Shown in pieces: positions 43,172-53,372 of a stretch of DNA of 58,309 bases (position 1 is its first letter; each line of letters starts with the position of its first letter). The stretch is from an uncultured Bacteroidota bacterium (GTDB lineage Bacteria; Bacteroidota; Bacteroidia; Chitinophagales; LD1): NCBI GenBank assembly GCA_937894725.1, contig CALAYL010000031.1, positions 1-58,309 of the forward strand, given 5' to 3'. A program made the translations under genes and the position numbers. A model generated the notes under the pieces. It saw only the letters and a list, made by a program, of their open reading frames with translations, did no database searches and was not told the DNA's origin.

Positions 43172-43331
43172 TATTTCTATAAAAAAAATGGACTGACCGT
43201 GTAATCTGCTGTAAATCAGCCTCTTTTTGTACCAATAAAATATACACTCTGCTTAAAAAGCTATCCATTATTGCTTCTTTGGCTATACTAAACTAGCTTA
43301 TTTATTAATGTTTAAGCACATTTTGTAGATG

Positions 43332-44036
43332 TCACCTGAACTTATTGTACTGTACCACATAACTTTCAGGATAGTTTTTCTTGGTTTTGAGTGCCAACTT
43401 ATCTGCCTCTGATTTATTTGAATAACTTCCTAAAAATACGCGATACAGCTTTGTGCTACTCCCTGTAGCTACATCTTCGATATGTGCTGGAAGTTTGTAT
43501 TTCGCAACTAGGGTATTGACTGCCTTCATAGCATCTCCAAAAGTTTCAAAAGTCGCTAGTTTTACACCATAATACTCAAAAAACAAACTATCCGAAGGGA
43601 TAATAGTCAAGAATGTAGATGCCTTGGGTATAGAAAGCGTATCGATTTGACGCAGCGTATCGATTTTAGGATCATCTTTTATCTCTTTAAACTCTTCATA
43701 CATTACCGTAGTCATGCCTTTATTTACAAACCCAAGTACTTTGGCCGCAGCTAGGCTCAAATCCAATACTCGGCCTTTTACATAAGGCCCTCTGTCGTTT
43801 ACTCTTACTATTACACTTTGGTCATTTTGTGTATTGGTGACTTTAAGCAATGTGCCAAATGGAAGGCTTTTGTGGGCACAAGTCATTTTATTATTGTCAA
43901 AAATCTCTCCATTGGCGGTTTTTTTTCCGTTGAAAAAACTATGGTAGAATGAGGCAATACCTACCTCTTGAGCATAGATAGCTGTGGTGAAAACTACAAG
44001 ACAAATAGTCAGCAATAAGGTGATTTTTTTGTGCAT
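43332..44036 (-). CDS. RlpA-family lytic transglycosylase-like protein with SPOR domain
   Basis: 234 residues: signal peptide to YAQ, RlpA double-psi barrel (about 24-105) with GIASFYHSFFNGKKTANGE, CAHKSLPFGTLLKVT (His55) and VRVNDRGPYVKGRVLDLS (Asp81), then a linker and a SPOR domain (about 155-234) that binds denuded peptidoglycan at the septum. Probably acts in daughter-cell separation or wall remodelling. Not part of the ribosomal operon. Confidence 0.9.
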   Translation of the reverse strand: MHKKITLLLTICLVVFTTAIYAQEVGIASFYHSFFNGKKTANGEIFDNNKMTCAHKSLPFGTLLKVTNTQNDQSVIVRVNDRGPYVKGRVLDLSLAAAKVLGFVNKGMTTVMYEEFKEIKDDPKIDTLRQIDTLSIPKASTFLTIIPSDSLFFEYYGVKLATFETFGDAMKAVNTLVAKYKLPAHIEDVATGSSTKLYRVFLGSYSNKSEADKLALKTKKNYPESYVVQYNKFR

Positions 44037-44130
44037 CCAAACCTAAATTTACACTTTCAGTTCAATAAATGTGCCATAATAGCTGTTAAGTTATTTTTAT
44101 GGTCGTTTGAAATTTACTATTTTAGCGTTT

Positions 44131-44526
44131 ATGTATCGCTATGCAAAACAACTTATTGTATCGTTACTCCTTGCGTTTTACAGCTTTGGAGCAGCTGGAT
44201 TTAGTTTGCAATTTCATTATTGCCATCAAAAATTAGCGTCTGTTTCTATCATTCAGAAAGCGGAGGCTTGCTGCTGCGATGCAAAGAAAAAAATGCCTAA
44301 GAAATGCTGCAAAGATGAAGTGGTAAAAATTAAAGTAGGCGATCATCACCCTAAGTTTGCTACCGAAAATATCGCATTCTCTGATTTGTTTATTCCATCA
44401 CCAGTAGTTTGGTTAGATGCTCCTTTTTCGTTTTACGCCACTGTCAAAAAACATGTGGCTGTATATTCCCCTCCATTTTTATACAAAGATAATCCCCATT
44501 CCCAATTTTGTGTTTTTTTGATTTAG
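44131..44526 (+). CDS. HYC_CC_PP-family envelope protein (metal-related)
   Basis: 131 residues from the ATG at 44131; an upstream TTG at 44107 adds eight residues. Signal or anchor helix, then LQFHYCHQKL, a cysteine cluster (EACCCDAKKKMPKKCCKD) and a Pro-containing tail (YSPPFLYKDNP). These HYC, CC and PP landmarks name the family, which in Bacteroidota lies next to metal-uptake receptors. It probably binds a soft metal such as copper. First gene of a three-gene plus-strand set. Confidence 0.8.
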   Translation: MYRYAKQLIVSLLLAFYSFGAAGFSLQFHYCHQKLASVSIIQKAEACCCDAKKKMPKKCCKDEVVKIKVGDHHPKFATENIAFSDLFIPSPVVWLDAPFSFYATVKKHVAVYSPPFLYKDNPHSQFCVFLI

Positions 44527-44569
44527 AAAAGCCTTTTCGCATTTTTCTAAATCTTTAAAATCATAAAAA

Positions 44570-44899
44570 ATGAAACACTATATTTTAATGTTGATGAGTT
44601 TATTCATCAGTATTGTAGCTAATGCACAAGCCAAGCCTATAGTATCTACCATACGGGTAGAAGGCAACTGCGAAATGTGTAAAAAAAACATCGAAAATGC
44701 CTTGGTGATGCCAGGTGTGTATGGTGCTTTTTGGAATCCAGACTCAAAAAAACTTAAGATCAAGTATGACCAAACGCAAATTAGCATGGACTCCATACAA
44801 CGCAAACTAGCCAGTATAGGCTACGATAATCAAGGGTATAAAGCGACAGACAGTGCTTATTTTTTACTACATAAATGCTGTAAGTATGAACGCAAGTAA
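44570..44899 (+). CDS. Exported heavy-metal-associated (HMA) domain protein
   Basis: 109 residues: signal peptide to NAQA, an HMA fold (about 25-95) with the metal motif GNCEMCKKNIENA (CxxC), the usual GVYGAFWNPDSKKLKIKYD strand pair, and a C-terminal HKCCKYERK. Periplasmic metal chaperone, likely for copper. Its end overlaps the start of the TonB-dependent receptor by 14 bases, so the two are co-expressed. Confidence 0.88.
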   Translation: MKHYILMLMSLFISIVANAQAKPIVSTIRVEGNCEMCKKNIENALVMPGVYGAFWNPDSKKLKIKYDQTQISMDSIQRKLASIGYDNQGYKATDSAYFLLHKCCKYERK

Positions 44900-46862
44900 T
44901 CTTCTGCTGGGTATTGGGTTAGGTCTTATATCCATACAGCTTTCTGCGCAAAGTATCGATTCTACTCATCGTTTTAATGAGGTCGAAATCATTCGCAAAC
45001 AAGCTCCACGAATGCTGATGGCTACACAGAATGTGGAGCTGATTTCCTCATCCGATTTGAAAAGCGATGCCTGCTGCAATCTAAGCGAAAGTTTTATGCG
45101 CAATGGAGCGGTGGATGTGCAATATTCGGATGGCGTATCGGGAGCTAAAGAGATTCGGATGCTCGGACTCGATGGCAATTATCTACAAACGATGTTTGAA
45201 AATTTGCCCGGCATTCGAGGTTTGCAAAATAACTTTGGAATGGAACATTTGCCTGCTACATGGATAAGTTCGATACAAATCAATAAAGGTACAGGCAGCG
45301 TGGTCAATGGCTATGAGGCCATCACAGGGCAAATCAATATCGAACTCCAAAAACCGCAAAGTGCCGATAAGTTTTTTTTTAATGCCTATGTAAATCAAGA
45401 TGCTCGTTTTGAACTCAATGCCCATATCGCGCACAAAATCAAAGATAAACATTGGTACACTATGACCTCTGCACATGGGGCAGTCAATTGGCTAAAACTT
45501 GATTTTAACCACGATGGATTTATGGATAACCCGCTCTTTAATCGATTTTCACTCATGCACCGTTGGTTTCATATCAAAAAAGATGGAGGTATGTTTATGG
45601 TCGTGGCTAGAGTAAATGCCGAAGACCGAAAGGCGGGACAAATGGACTATAATCATCGATCAAAAAATGACCTACAAACGGCCTGGGGTACACAACTCAA
45701 AACATTGAATGGAGAAGTTTTTGGCAAGACCTCATTCTATCTACCAGCCGATCAAAATATCGGATTGCAATGGAAATTTACCTATAATCAACTACAAGGG
45801 TTTGTAGGATTAAAACCTCTTTCGGCACGTCAATACACCGGCTATGGCAATTTTATTTATCAAAAAGATATAGGCGAAAAAAACACCCTCAAATTAGGCG
45901 CATCTTTATTAGTCGATAATCCTACAGAACGTTTTGATACATTCGAGTTGAAAAGGCTTGAGATAGTGCCGGGCGCTTTTGGAGAGTGGACAGTCAATCC
46001 CTTCAAAAAGCTCAATATCGTAGCAGGATTGAGAGTAGATCAGCATAATCTATTCGGTACATTTTTATCGCCTCGACTACATCTCAAATGGGATATTCTT
46101 CACGACCTTACACTGCGTGCCAGCGGAGGCAGAGGCTATAGAGTACCCAATCAGCTCAATGAAAATTACAGCTTATTTTTCAGCAATCGAAAAATTGAAT
46201 TAGCAGAGCTAAAGCCAGAAATAGCCTGGAATTTTGGGGTATCGGTAGCGAAAAGTTTTAACCTTGCTTTTAGAGAAGGCTATATTCACTTTGATTACTA
46301 TCGTACTCAGTTTGAGCAGCAGCTAGTGAGCGATTTAGAGACTCCGCAGCTACTCGATATCTATGTTGCCAAAGGCGGGTATTCCAATTCTATACAAGCA
46401 GAGGCGAGCTATGAAGTGGTCAAAAATGTAAATTTGAAATTGGTGTATAAGTGGGACAATGTGATGGTGAATTATAAAAGCGGATTGAAAATAAATCCAC
46501 TTCGACCTCAACATAAAATACTGCTCGTAGCCGACTATACTTGGCGAAAACCGCAACTCAAATTTACGACCAATCTCGCTTGGTATTCGCTCGCTCGCAT
46601 ACCTAATACCACCGATCCTCTAGGCGGACATGTGCATGTAGCACCATCGAAAAATATGTGGATATGGAATATGCAGATCTCGAAAACAATCAAAGAACGT
46701 TGGGAAGTATATCTAGGAGCAGAAAATATGTTGAACCATCGGCAACACAATCCAATAATAGATGCCAATCAACCAACCAGTAGCGCATTTGATGCCACAT
46801 TGATATGGGGTCCTATCAGAGGAGCTATGGCCTATGCTGGAGTAAGGTTTCATTTAGAATAA
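44886..46862 (+). CDS. TonB-dependent receptor, probably for copper or another metal
   Basis: 658 residues from the ATG at 44886 (signal peptide to LSAQ); the longer frame from 44853 lies inside the HMA gene. Plug domain with SDACCNLSESFMRNGAVDVQ, the ACC-NLSES signature I associate with Bacteroidota metal receptors, and NKGTGSVVNGYEAITGQINIEL. A 22-strand barrel follows, ending VRFHLE. It imports metal across the outer membrane with TonB energy. Next downstream, facing it, is the cbb3 oxidase operon, a copper-requiring enzyme. Confidence 0.88.
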   Translation: MNASNLLLGIGLGLISIQLSAQSIDSTHRFNEVEIIRKQAPRMLMATQNVELISSSDLKSDACCNLSESFMRNGAVDVQYSDGVSGAKEIRMLGLDGNYLQTMFENLPGIRGLQNNFGMEHLPATWISSIQINKGTGSVVNGYEAITGQINIELQKPQSADKFFFNAYVNQDARFELNAHIAHKIKDKHWYTMTSAHGAVNWLKLDFNHDGFMDNPLFNRFSLMHRWFHIKKDGGMFMVVARVNAEDRKAGQMDYNHRSKNDLQTAWGTQLKTLNGEVFGKTSFYLPADQNIGLQWKFTYNQLQGFVGLKPLSARQYTGYGNFIYQKDIGEKNTLKLGASLLVDNPTERFDTFELKRLEIVPGAFGEWTVNPFKKLNIVAGLRVDQHNLFGTFLSPRLHLKWDILHDLTLRASGGRGYRVPNQLNENYSLFFSNRKIELAELKPEIAWNFGVSVAKSFNLAFREGYIHFDYYRTQFEQQLVSDLETPQLLDIYVAKGGYSNSIQAEASYEVVKNVNLKLVYKWDNVMVNYKSGLKINPLRPQHKILLVADYTWRKPQLKFTTNLAWYSLARIPNTTDPLGGHVHVAPSKNMWIWNMQISKTIKERWEVYLGAENMLNHRQHNPIIDANQPTSSAFDATLIWGPIRGAMAYAGVRFHLE

Positions 46863-47151
46863 ATCATTACTTAGTATTTCTTTGAGGCGATTATCGAAGA
46901 CGATAAATTGGATTTAAAACTGGATTTAAAATTCAGTTTTTTCTGATTTAAGATCGTACTTCGTTTATCATCAGAAGAGCGGTGAATTGTAGCTTTTATT
47001 TAAAATTCACGCGAGTTTTTGCATTTACATATATATCTAAGGCTATGTTTAGTCTCGGGTTTTGGCACTACTCAATTCCATTTGTGCTAGTTTAGGAAAG
47101 TGTTTTCCCTATCTGAAAGAGGTTAACAAAACATCAACTCAAAAATCCCTT

Positions 47152-47868
47152 TTATTTATGACAACATTTCTCGGCTTTTGCCTCTGTATTGCTCAATGTG
47201 GGGCTTACGTAGGGGATACCAAGATTTAGCCCTCGCAATATCAAAAGTACAGCCATGAGCACAAGATAAATGGGCACCGCTTTGCGCATCATATTTCGTA
47301 CAGAGGTAGAAATATACTCTTTGAAAAACTGTAGCGTAAACATGAGAAAAGTAGTACCTACACCAAACATAAACATAAATAATGCGCCTTTACTTGGGCT
47401 ACCCGTAGCTATAGCTCCTGCTATACCTGCATACACTAGACCACAGGGCAAAAACCCATTTAAAATACCTATTAGGAGATTGGAAGAGTAGGATTTTCCC
47501 TTTAACAAAATACCTAGTTTCTTTGATAAAAATGACCAGTGTCCTATCGAAAAACTATTGAACCAAGGTAGATTGAAGTGGCTCACTGCTACACCTACTA
47601 TTATCACTACACCAATAAATACTGATAACCCTTGTTGCCAACCTGCGATTACCATACTTTTGCCTGCTAACCCAAAAAATGCCCCCATAAAAGTGTAGGT
47701 AACAACCCTACCAAAATTATAAGATAATATACTGATAATCTTAGAAAATGTATCATGTGCTTTCAAGGGTACAGCTAGCGCAATAGGACCACACATACCT
47801 ATGCAGTGAAAACTTCCTGCTAGACCTAAAAGGAATGCCGTAATAATTATTTCAATAGGAAAAAACAT
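47152..47868 (-). CDS. TauE/SafE-like membrane protein of the cbb3 oxidase operon
   Basis: 238 residues, about six membrane helices, with AGSFHCIGMCGPIALAV near the start, FLPCGLVYAGIAGAI in the middle and a metal-binding-looking end (KCCHK). This SafE/DsbD-like group typically follows ccoGH and is thought to help copper or haem delivery to cbb3 oxidase. It starts 3 bases after the ccoH gene. Confidence 0.85.
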   Translation of the reverse strand: MFFPIEIIITAFLLGLAGSFHCIGMCGPIALAVPLKAHDTFSKIISILSYNFGRVVTYTFMGAFFGLAGKSMVIAGWQQGLSVFIGVVIIVGVAVSHFNLPWFNSFSIGHWSFLSKKLGILLKGKSYSSNLLIGILNGFLPCGLVYAGIAGAIATGSPSKGALFMFMFGVGTTFLMFTLQFFKEYISTSVRNMMRKAVPIYLVLMAVLLILRGLNLGIPYVSPTLSNTEAKAEKCCHK

Positions 47869-47871
47869 ACG

Positions 47872-48318
47872 CTATGAATCTATTCGAACGATACCTTCAT
47901 TGTAATACTCGACTGTACCACTTTTCCAGAATAATTTCATCTTATACCTACCTGAAACCAACAAAGACTTTGAAAGAGTAAATGTGTTGCTTGTATCTGC
48001 GGTTATTTTAAAGGTTTTATCTTTTGAGCCATCTGAAGGGCAAAAGAATTCCACATTTCCAGTTATAACATCATTGTTTTCAAGCTGCGGAAATGTAATT
48101 ATAATCTCCTCACTAGTAAGATTCCAAGAGGGTTGCACAGCAAGATTTTTTGATTTTTGTTGTCGTTCAATTTGTTGCTGATAGATGAGTTCCTCTGCGT
48201 AATAATCTTTGTCAATAACATCCACTTTTAGATTTGTACATTTATATACTAGTACCATCATTAGTGATATAAATCCCACATAAAGTAGGATAATAAAAAA
48301 TTTATAATTGACCTTCAT
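47872..48318 (-). CDS. ccoH: FixH/CcoH family protein
   Basis: 148 residues: one N-terminal membrane helix (FFIILLYVGFISLMMVLVYKC), KDYYAEELIYQQQIERQQK, then a beta domain typical of FixH. Assembly factor for cbb3 oxidase. Between ccoG and the SafE-like gene, 10 and 3 bases from each. Confidence 0.85.
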   Translation of the reverse strand: MKVNYKFFIILLYVGFISLMMVLVYKCTNLKVDVIDKDYYAEELIYQQQIERQQKSKNLAVQPSWNLTSEEIIITFPQLENNDVITGNVEFFCPSDGSKDKTFKITADTSNTFTLSKSLLVSGRYKMKLFWKSGTVEYYNEGIVRIDS

Positions 48319-48328
48319 CTCCTCGAAT

Positions 48329-49723
48329 TTAGTAAACTGGTGCCATAAAGTTGGTCTTAACTTTATCTACCATCTTATCTCCTGCAAAAATACCTATTTC
48401 AACTTCAGTTTTGCGCTTTGTCAATTGCGACCTTGGAAACTCAACAAAAAACACACCATCGCCCACACTTTCCTTCTTGACTTGCAAATCTTTCCCTACT
48501 ATTTTGATTGAACCAGAAGATGAAGATAGCACTTTAAGGTTCAGCTGAAAGTCATTAAATGTTTTATTTACCAGTTTAATGTTGTACAAGTTGCTAATCG
48601 TATCTTGACCCTGCATTTGATAAAGTTGACCCTGCGCTCTCATGATGGTAGTTGATATTTCTTTTCGGCTAAAAAGCAATACCGTGAGCACACCCAATAG
48701 TATCAACAGCACTGCGGTGTACGCCTTGATTCGAGGGGTAAATGTCCATTTCTCTTTATTAGCAATATTAGCTTCTGAAGCATATCGTATCAATCCTTTT
48801 TCAAAATTAAATTTCTCCATGATGGCATCACAAGCGTCTATACAAGCTGTACAAGCTACACACTCCATTTGGGTACCATTACGAATATCTATTCCTGTAG
48901 GGCATACCTTTACACATTCATAGCAGTCCACACAATCTCCGCCCGTTCGCTCTTCATGGCGATTGAAACGACCCCTTGTCTCACCCCGCATATAATCATA
49001 AGAAACTGCTACGGTATCTTTATCTGTCAATACCCCTTGGAGTCTGCCATATGGGCAAACGATAATGCACGCTTGCTCCCTAAACCATAAATATACAAAT
49101 GAGAATATACCTGTAAAGATAACCAAGGGAACAAATGTTTCCAAATGACTCAAAATTCCTTCTTTCATATAAAGGATTACATTATCCATACCTATCAGAT
49201 AGGCTAGGAAATAATGCGCTATCAGAAAAGAAATGAGGATAAATAAGGCAATCTTCCCTCCTCTTTTCATAAATTTCTCACTATTCCACGGTTGTGCATT
49301 CAGCCGCTTTTGGGCATCGCCATCACCTTCAATCCAGTATTCGATTTTTCGGAAAATCATTTCCATAAAAATCGTTTGTGGACAGACCCATCCACAAAAG
49401 AGCCTACCAAAGATTACGGTAAATAAGACGATAAACACCATAAAGGTGAGCATGCCTATCACAAAAAGGAAGAAGTCTTGTGGCCAAAATATATTTCCAA
49501 AAAGAATAAATTTCCTTTCAAAAATATTGAACAAAAAAATGGGATGACCATTTGTTTTAAGCCAAGGTAGTAGGGCAAATACAATCAAGTAAACCCAAGA
49601 GAGGTATGTTCGCCAATTATATAGTTTTCCTATAGGACGTTTAGGAAATATCCAATGACGTTTTCCGTCTTTTTCTATAGTACCAATTGAGTCTCTAAAT
49701 GACTCATTAGATTTAGAAGACAT
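48329..49723 (-). CDS. ccoG: Cytochrome c oxidase accessory protein CcoG
   Basis: 464 residues: five membrane helices (start GKLYNWRTYLSWVYLIVF; GRLFCGWVCPQTIFMEMI; REQACIIVCPYGRLQG), then two 4Fe-4S motifs (CVDCYECVKVCPTGIDI and CVACTACIDACD) and a C-terminal Ig-like domain. CcoG reduces or handles copper for cbb3 assembly. Starts 3 bases after ccoP. Confidence 0.95.
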   Translation of the reverse strand: MSSKSNESFRDSIGTIEKDGKRHWIFPKRPIGKLYNWRTYLSWVYLIVFALLPWLKTNGHPIFLFNIFERKFILFGNIFWPQDFFLFVIGMLTFMVFIVLFTVIFGRLFCGWVCPQTIFMEMIFRKIEYWIEGDGDAQKRLNAQPWNSEKFMKRGGKIALFILISFLIAHYFLAYLIGMDNVILYMKEGILSHLETFVPLVIFTGIFSFVYLWFREQACIIVCPYGRLQGVLTDKDTVAVSYDYMRGETRGRFNRHEERTGGDCVDCYECVKVCPTGIDIRNGTQMECVACTACIDACDAIMEKFNFEKGLIRYASEANIANKEKWTFTPRIKAYTAVLLILLGVLTVLLFSRKEISTTIMRAQGQLYQMQGQDTISNLYNIKLVNKTFNDFQLNLKVLSSSSGSIKIVGKDLQVKKESVGDGVFFVEFPRSQLTKRKTEVEIGIFAGDKMVDKVKTNFMAPVY

Positions 49724-49726
49724 GAT

Positions 49727-50866
49727 TTATTTATTTGCGAGATCATCTGCGGTCTCTGTTTTAGTATTATCTACACTAGTCGCTTCTGCAGTTTTTTCTG
49801 TCGCACCGCCTTCTTTAAATTCTTCTCCTTGAGGTGCTTTTGGATTTGGAGGATTAGTGCCGCCAAGTGATTTGATAAAGCTAGCTACATTTTTGATTTG
49901 TACAGACGACAACTCTGCTTCCCACGACTTCATACCCTTTTCTGCAGCACCTAGTTTGATGAGTTTATATACAGAAGTCAAGTCTCCGCCATGCAGCCAA
50001 TAGTTGTCGGTCAAGTTCGGCCCTACAGTACCTTCCCCAGCTGCACCATGACAAGCAGCACAATTGGTTTTGAATATCTCTGCACCATCTGCAATACCAC
50101 CTGCATCTGCCATTGCTACATTGTTCTCATCTACTTTCGAAGCCATCAATTTGGCAATTTCTGCCTTTTCAATCTTAGCTTGAGCCATTTCATTTTCATA
50201 AGACTGAATGCTAGATTCTCCATCTCCACCCATGTGGTAGTATCCAATATATAAGATAGCCCAAACTATAGAAGCATAAAAGCTATATTTCCACCAAGGT
50301 GGAAGATTGTTGTCAAGTTCACGAATGCCATCATACTCGTGATCCATTTCGATATCTTTTTCCTTTTCGATAGCCACTGAGGCATTAAAATTATCCCAAA
50401 ATCTTGGCATGCTGAAGTTAAGTTCTTTGCTATGCGTAGTTTCTATGACATTCATTTTTTTAAGAAATCCTGTAAGCTTTAGCACGAAGAATATAATCAC
50501 TAAAACTTCCAATCCAATACCTAAGGCCGCTAAAAATGCAGTGGTATTGCTTATGGGAGCATATACAACTTGTGTTTTGAATGGAGTAGCCACTTCTTCG
50601 CCAAAAGCCGTACTTGCAATCAATAAAAGAGGCAAAAGTATGGCTGAAATTTTATTTAGGTTCTTGGTAACTACCTTTAGATAAAGTCTTGATAGAAAAA
50701 ATATAGCGACTAATAACCCAAACATTATCCCTAGGATAATCCATATCAATGGATGTGTTTTCTGCTCTACTATAATCTTTACTCCTGCTGCATCCTGAGC
50801 ATGCAATTGTTGAAAGCAACTAACAAAGAAAGTAGCTACTAAGCTAATAAGGCCTTTTGTTTTCAT
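49727..50866 (-). CDS. ccoP: cbb3 oxidase subunit III (CcoP), single haem c
   Basis: 379 residues from the ATG at 50866; a GTG seven codons upstream is possible. Signal peptide to LHAQ, an extra N-terminal membrane part (LIWIILGIMFGLLVAIFFL and a second pair of helices), the CcoP helix after PPWWKYSFYASIVWAILYIGYY, and one haem c site (CAACH) with a distal Met (KGMKSWEAELS). Classical proteobacterial CcoP has two haems; the single-haem form is usual here. Confidence 0.93.
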   Translation of the reverse strand: MKTKGLISLVATFFVSCFQQLHAQDAAGVKIIVEQKTHPLIWIILGIMFGLLVAIFFLSRLYLKVVTKNLNKISAILLPLLLIASTAFGEEVATPFKTQVVYAPISNTTAFLAALGIGLEVLVIIFFVLKLTGFLKKMNVIETTHSKELNFSMPRFWDNFNASVAIEKEKDIEMDHEYDGIRELDNNLPPWWKYSFYASIVWAILYIGYYHMGGDGESSIQSYENEMAQAKIEKAEIAKLMASKVDENNVAMADAGGIADGAEIFKTNCAACHGAAGEGTVGPNLTDNYWLHGGDLTSVYKLIKLGAAEKGMKSWEAELSSVQIKNVASFIKSLGGTNPPNPKAPQGEEFKEGGATEKTAEATSVDNTKTETADDLANK

Positions 50867-50923
50867 GTTTTTAAAAGTTTTATTCACGAGTTCTTTTGTT
50901 CTAATGGTTTGTATTCTGTATTC

Positions 50924-51088
50924 TTAATCCAATGGTATTCGCTCCAGTTCACTTATCGTTTTCTTACTCATTTTGAAAAGAGCGATAATAATGATACAGA
51001 ATACAGAGAAGAAAATCAATAGCGATATTTTGGGATATACATCTACTCCTTGAAGTGTTTCTGCGTATTTTTTTATGAAGCTAAACAT
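50924..51088 (-). CDS. ccoQ: cbb3 oxidase small subunit CcoQ
   Basis: 54 residues, found by translating the gap between ccoP and ccoNO. MFSFIKKYAETLQGVD, one membrane helix (about 20-40, SLLIFFSVFCIIIIALF) and a charged tail KMSKKTISELERIP. Size, topology and place agree with CcoQ/FixQ, which stabilises the oxidase. Starts 21 bases after the ccoNO stop. Confidence 0.85.
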   Translation of the reverse strand: MFSFIKKYAETLQGVDVYPKISLLIFFSVFCIIIIALFKMSKKTISELERIPLD

Positions 51089-51109
51089 AGTATGCTTTTA
51101 ATAGATTTA

Positions 51110-53215
51110 TTATTTCGCTTTTATATCAGTACCGAGTCTCTGTAGATAAGCAATCATCGCTATAATTTCACGATCCGCAGCTATTTTGATACCGTTTTTA
51201 GCTAAGTCTGCTTGGATAGATGCGGCTTGCTTTTTCACATCTTCATTCGCTATTTTGTCATATCCTTTTGGATAAGGTACTCCTAGCATTTGCATAGCTC
51301 GTATTTTGCTAGCTGTGTAATCTAGGTCAAGTACATTTGTGAGCATAAATGAATATGCTGGCATAATTGAACCTGGTGACATAGAGGTAGGATCTTCCAT
51401 GTGATTAAAGTGCCATGAGTTTGGATATTTACCCCCTTCACGCTGTAAATCAGGACCAGTACGTTTTGACCCCCACTGGAATGGATGGTCGTACACAAAC
51501 TCGCCCGCTTTAGAGTATTCGCCATAACGCTCAGTTTCGTTTCTGAATGGACGAATCATCTGTGAGTGACAAGTATAACAGCCCTCCCTTACATACATAT
51601 CACGACCATGCAATTCGAGTGGAGTATAAGGCTTCACACTAGCTATCGTAGGTACGTTAGATTCAATAAGGAATGTAGGTACAAATTCAACTATACCGCC
51701 TATCATCACTACCACCAAAGAAACTACTAGAAACTGTACTGGCTTTCTTTCGATCCATCTATGCCAGTAGCCATCAGAGTGTACTTCTTGACCTTTAAGT
51801 GAAAGTGCTTCTGCGGCTTCATTAGCCAAGAATTTACCTTGAACACCCGTTTTGAATAAATTATAACAACCAATAAGTACTCCTGTGAAATATAATGTTC
51901 CACCTACTACACGCATCCAATACATTGGTAGTATAGCGGTCACTGTTTCTAAGAAATTTGGATATTTCAATACTCCTTCTGCTGTAAATTGCTTCCACAT
52001 AGCAGCTTGAGTAAATCCAGCCCAATAAAGAGGTATAGCGTAGAATAAAATACCTAAAGTACCTAACCAGAAATGATAGTTCGCCATTTTCTTACTGTAA
52101 AGATTGGTTTGGTAAATACGTGGTATCAACCAGTACAATACACTGAAAGTAAGGAATCCGTTCCAACCTAATGCTCCTACGTGTACGTGAGCTACAGTCC
52201 AGTCAGTATAATGCGATATAGCATTCACTACTTTTATCGACAGTAATGGCCCTTCGAAAGTTGCCATACCGTATGCAGTCACAGCCACTACCATGAATTT
52301 CAAAACAACATCATCTCTTACTTTATCCCAAGCTCCTCTAAGTGTCAAAAGTCCATTGAGCATACCTCCCCAAGATGGCATAAGGAGCATAATTGAGAAC
52401 ACAGTTCCTAGCGATTGTGCCCAATCTGGTAATGAAGTGTATAACAAGTGGTGAGGACCAGCCCATATATACAAGAAAATAAGTGCCCAAAAGTGGATGA
52501 TTGAAAGTCTATACGAGTAGATAGGGCGATTAGCTGCTTTAGGCAAGAAGTAATACATCAAACCTAAGTAAGGAGTTGTAAGGAAGAACGCTACCGCATT
52601 GTGACCATACCACCACTGAATCAAAGCATCTTGAACACCAGCATAAAGTGAATAGCTATGTGTCAAAGATGTAGGGATAGCTAGTGAGTTAACAATATGC
52701 AGCATTGCCACTGTAACCCAAGTAGCAATATAGAACCAAATGGCCACATATAGGTGACGCTCTCTTCTATTCAAAATAGTCATAAACATATTGATTCCGA
52801 ATACCACCCAAATTAAGGTTACCATGATATCAATAGGCCAAATAAGTTCTGCGTACTCTTTTCCCTGGGTCATACCTAATGGGAAGGTAATAGCCGCACA
52901 AACGATAATAAACTGCCAACCCCAGAAATGGATTTTTGACAACTTATCACTCCACATACGAGCTTTCAACAAACGCTGTAGCGAATAGTAAACACCCATA
53001 AAAATACCGTTTCCTACAAATGCAAAGATTACGGCATTTGTATGGAGTGGTCTCAAGCGACCAAATGTATGCCATTCAACAAAGTTGAGAGGCGGATAGA
53101 CAAGTTGGATTGCAATAATAATACCCACCAACATGCCCACCACACCAAAAATAAGCGTGGCTAATGCAAAATTCCTCACCGATGTGTTGTCGTAGCTAAA
53201 TTTTTCAGTTGTCAT
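51110..53215 (-). CDS. ccoN: cbb3-type cytochrome c oxidase, fused subunits I and II (CcoN-CcoO)
   Basis: 701 residues. CcoN part (about 1-500): twelve membrane helices with metal-ligand histidines in FVEWHTFGRLRPLHTN, WWYGHNAVAFFLTTPYLG, WAGPHHLLYTSLP and DWTVAHVHVGALGWNG. CcoO part (about 520-701): a membrane helix, then GRDMYVREGCYTCHSQMIRPF (haem c), RTGPDLQREGG and MPAYSFML (distal Met). It reduces oxygen to water with high affinity, pumping protons. The N-O fusion is the normal Bacteroidota form. Confidence 0.97.
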   Translation of the reverse strand: MTTEKFSYDNTSVRNFALATLIFGVVGMLVGIIIAIQLVYPPLNFVEWHTFGRLRPLHTNAVIFAFVGNGIFMGVYYSLQRLLKARMWSDKLSKIHFWGWQFIIVCAAITFPLGMTQGKEYAELIWPIDIMVTLIWVVFGINMFMTILNRRERHLYVAIWFYIATWVTVAMLHIVNSLAIPTSLTHSYSLYAGVQDALIQWWYGHNAVAFFLTTPYLGLMYYFLPKAANRPIYSYRLSIIHFWALIFLYIWAGPHHLLYTSLPDWAQSLGTVFSIMLLMPSWGGMLNGLLTLRGAWDKVRDDVVLKFMVVAVTAYGMATFEGPLLSIKVVNAISHYTDWTVAHVHVGALGWNGFLTFSVLYWLIPRIYQTNLYSKKMANYHFWLGTLGILFYAIPLYWAGFTQAAMWKQFTAEGVLKYPNFLETVTAILPMYWMRVVGGTLYFTGVLIGCYNLFKTGVQGKFLANEAAEALSLKGQEVHSDGYWHRWIERKPVQFLVVSLVVVMIGGIVEFVPTFLIESNVPTIASVKPYTPLELHGRDMYVREGCYTCHSQMIRPFRNETERYGEYSKAGEFVYDHPFQWGSKRTGPDLQREGGKYPNSWHFNHMEDPTSMSPGSIMPAYSFMLTNVLDLDYTASKIRAMQMLGVPYPKGYDKIANEDVKKQAASIQADLAKNGIKIAADREIIAMIAYLQRLGTDIKAK

Positions 53216-53372
53216 TGTCTATCGTTTGTTTTTTTTGATTATCAAATAGAATCCGCATTGAGGGCGTTACGGTATCGTCATATTGGCCTGACTTTACAGA
53301 CCATAAAAATGCAAATAAAAATATAAATGCTACAATCAAACTTGCCCCAATCATGATGAATATTATTTGCAT
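53205..53372 (-). CDS. ccoS: cbb3 oxidase maturation protein CcoS
   Basis: 55 residues, short enough to be missed. One membrane helix (IIFIMIGASLIVAFIFLFAF) followed by the family hallmark WSVKSGQYDDTVTPSMRILF. CcoS is needed to mature the active site of cbb3 oxidase. Its 3' end overlaps the start of ccoNO by 11 bases. Confidence 0.92.
   Translation of the reverse strand: MQIIFIMIGASLIVAFIFLFAFLWSVKSGQYDDTVTPSMRILFDNQKKQTIDNDN

Noticed and set aside
49727..50866. CcoP with one haem instead of two as a truncation
   Set aside because: The single-haem form with extra N-terminal helices is usual for Bacteroidota cbb3 oxidases.
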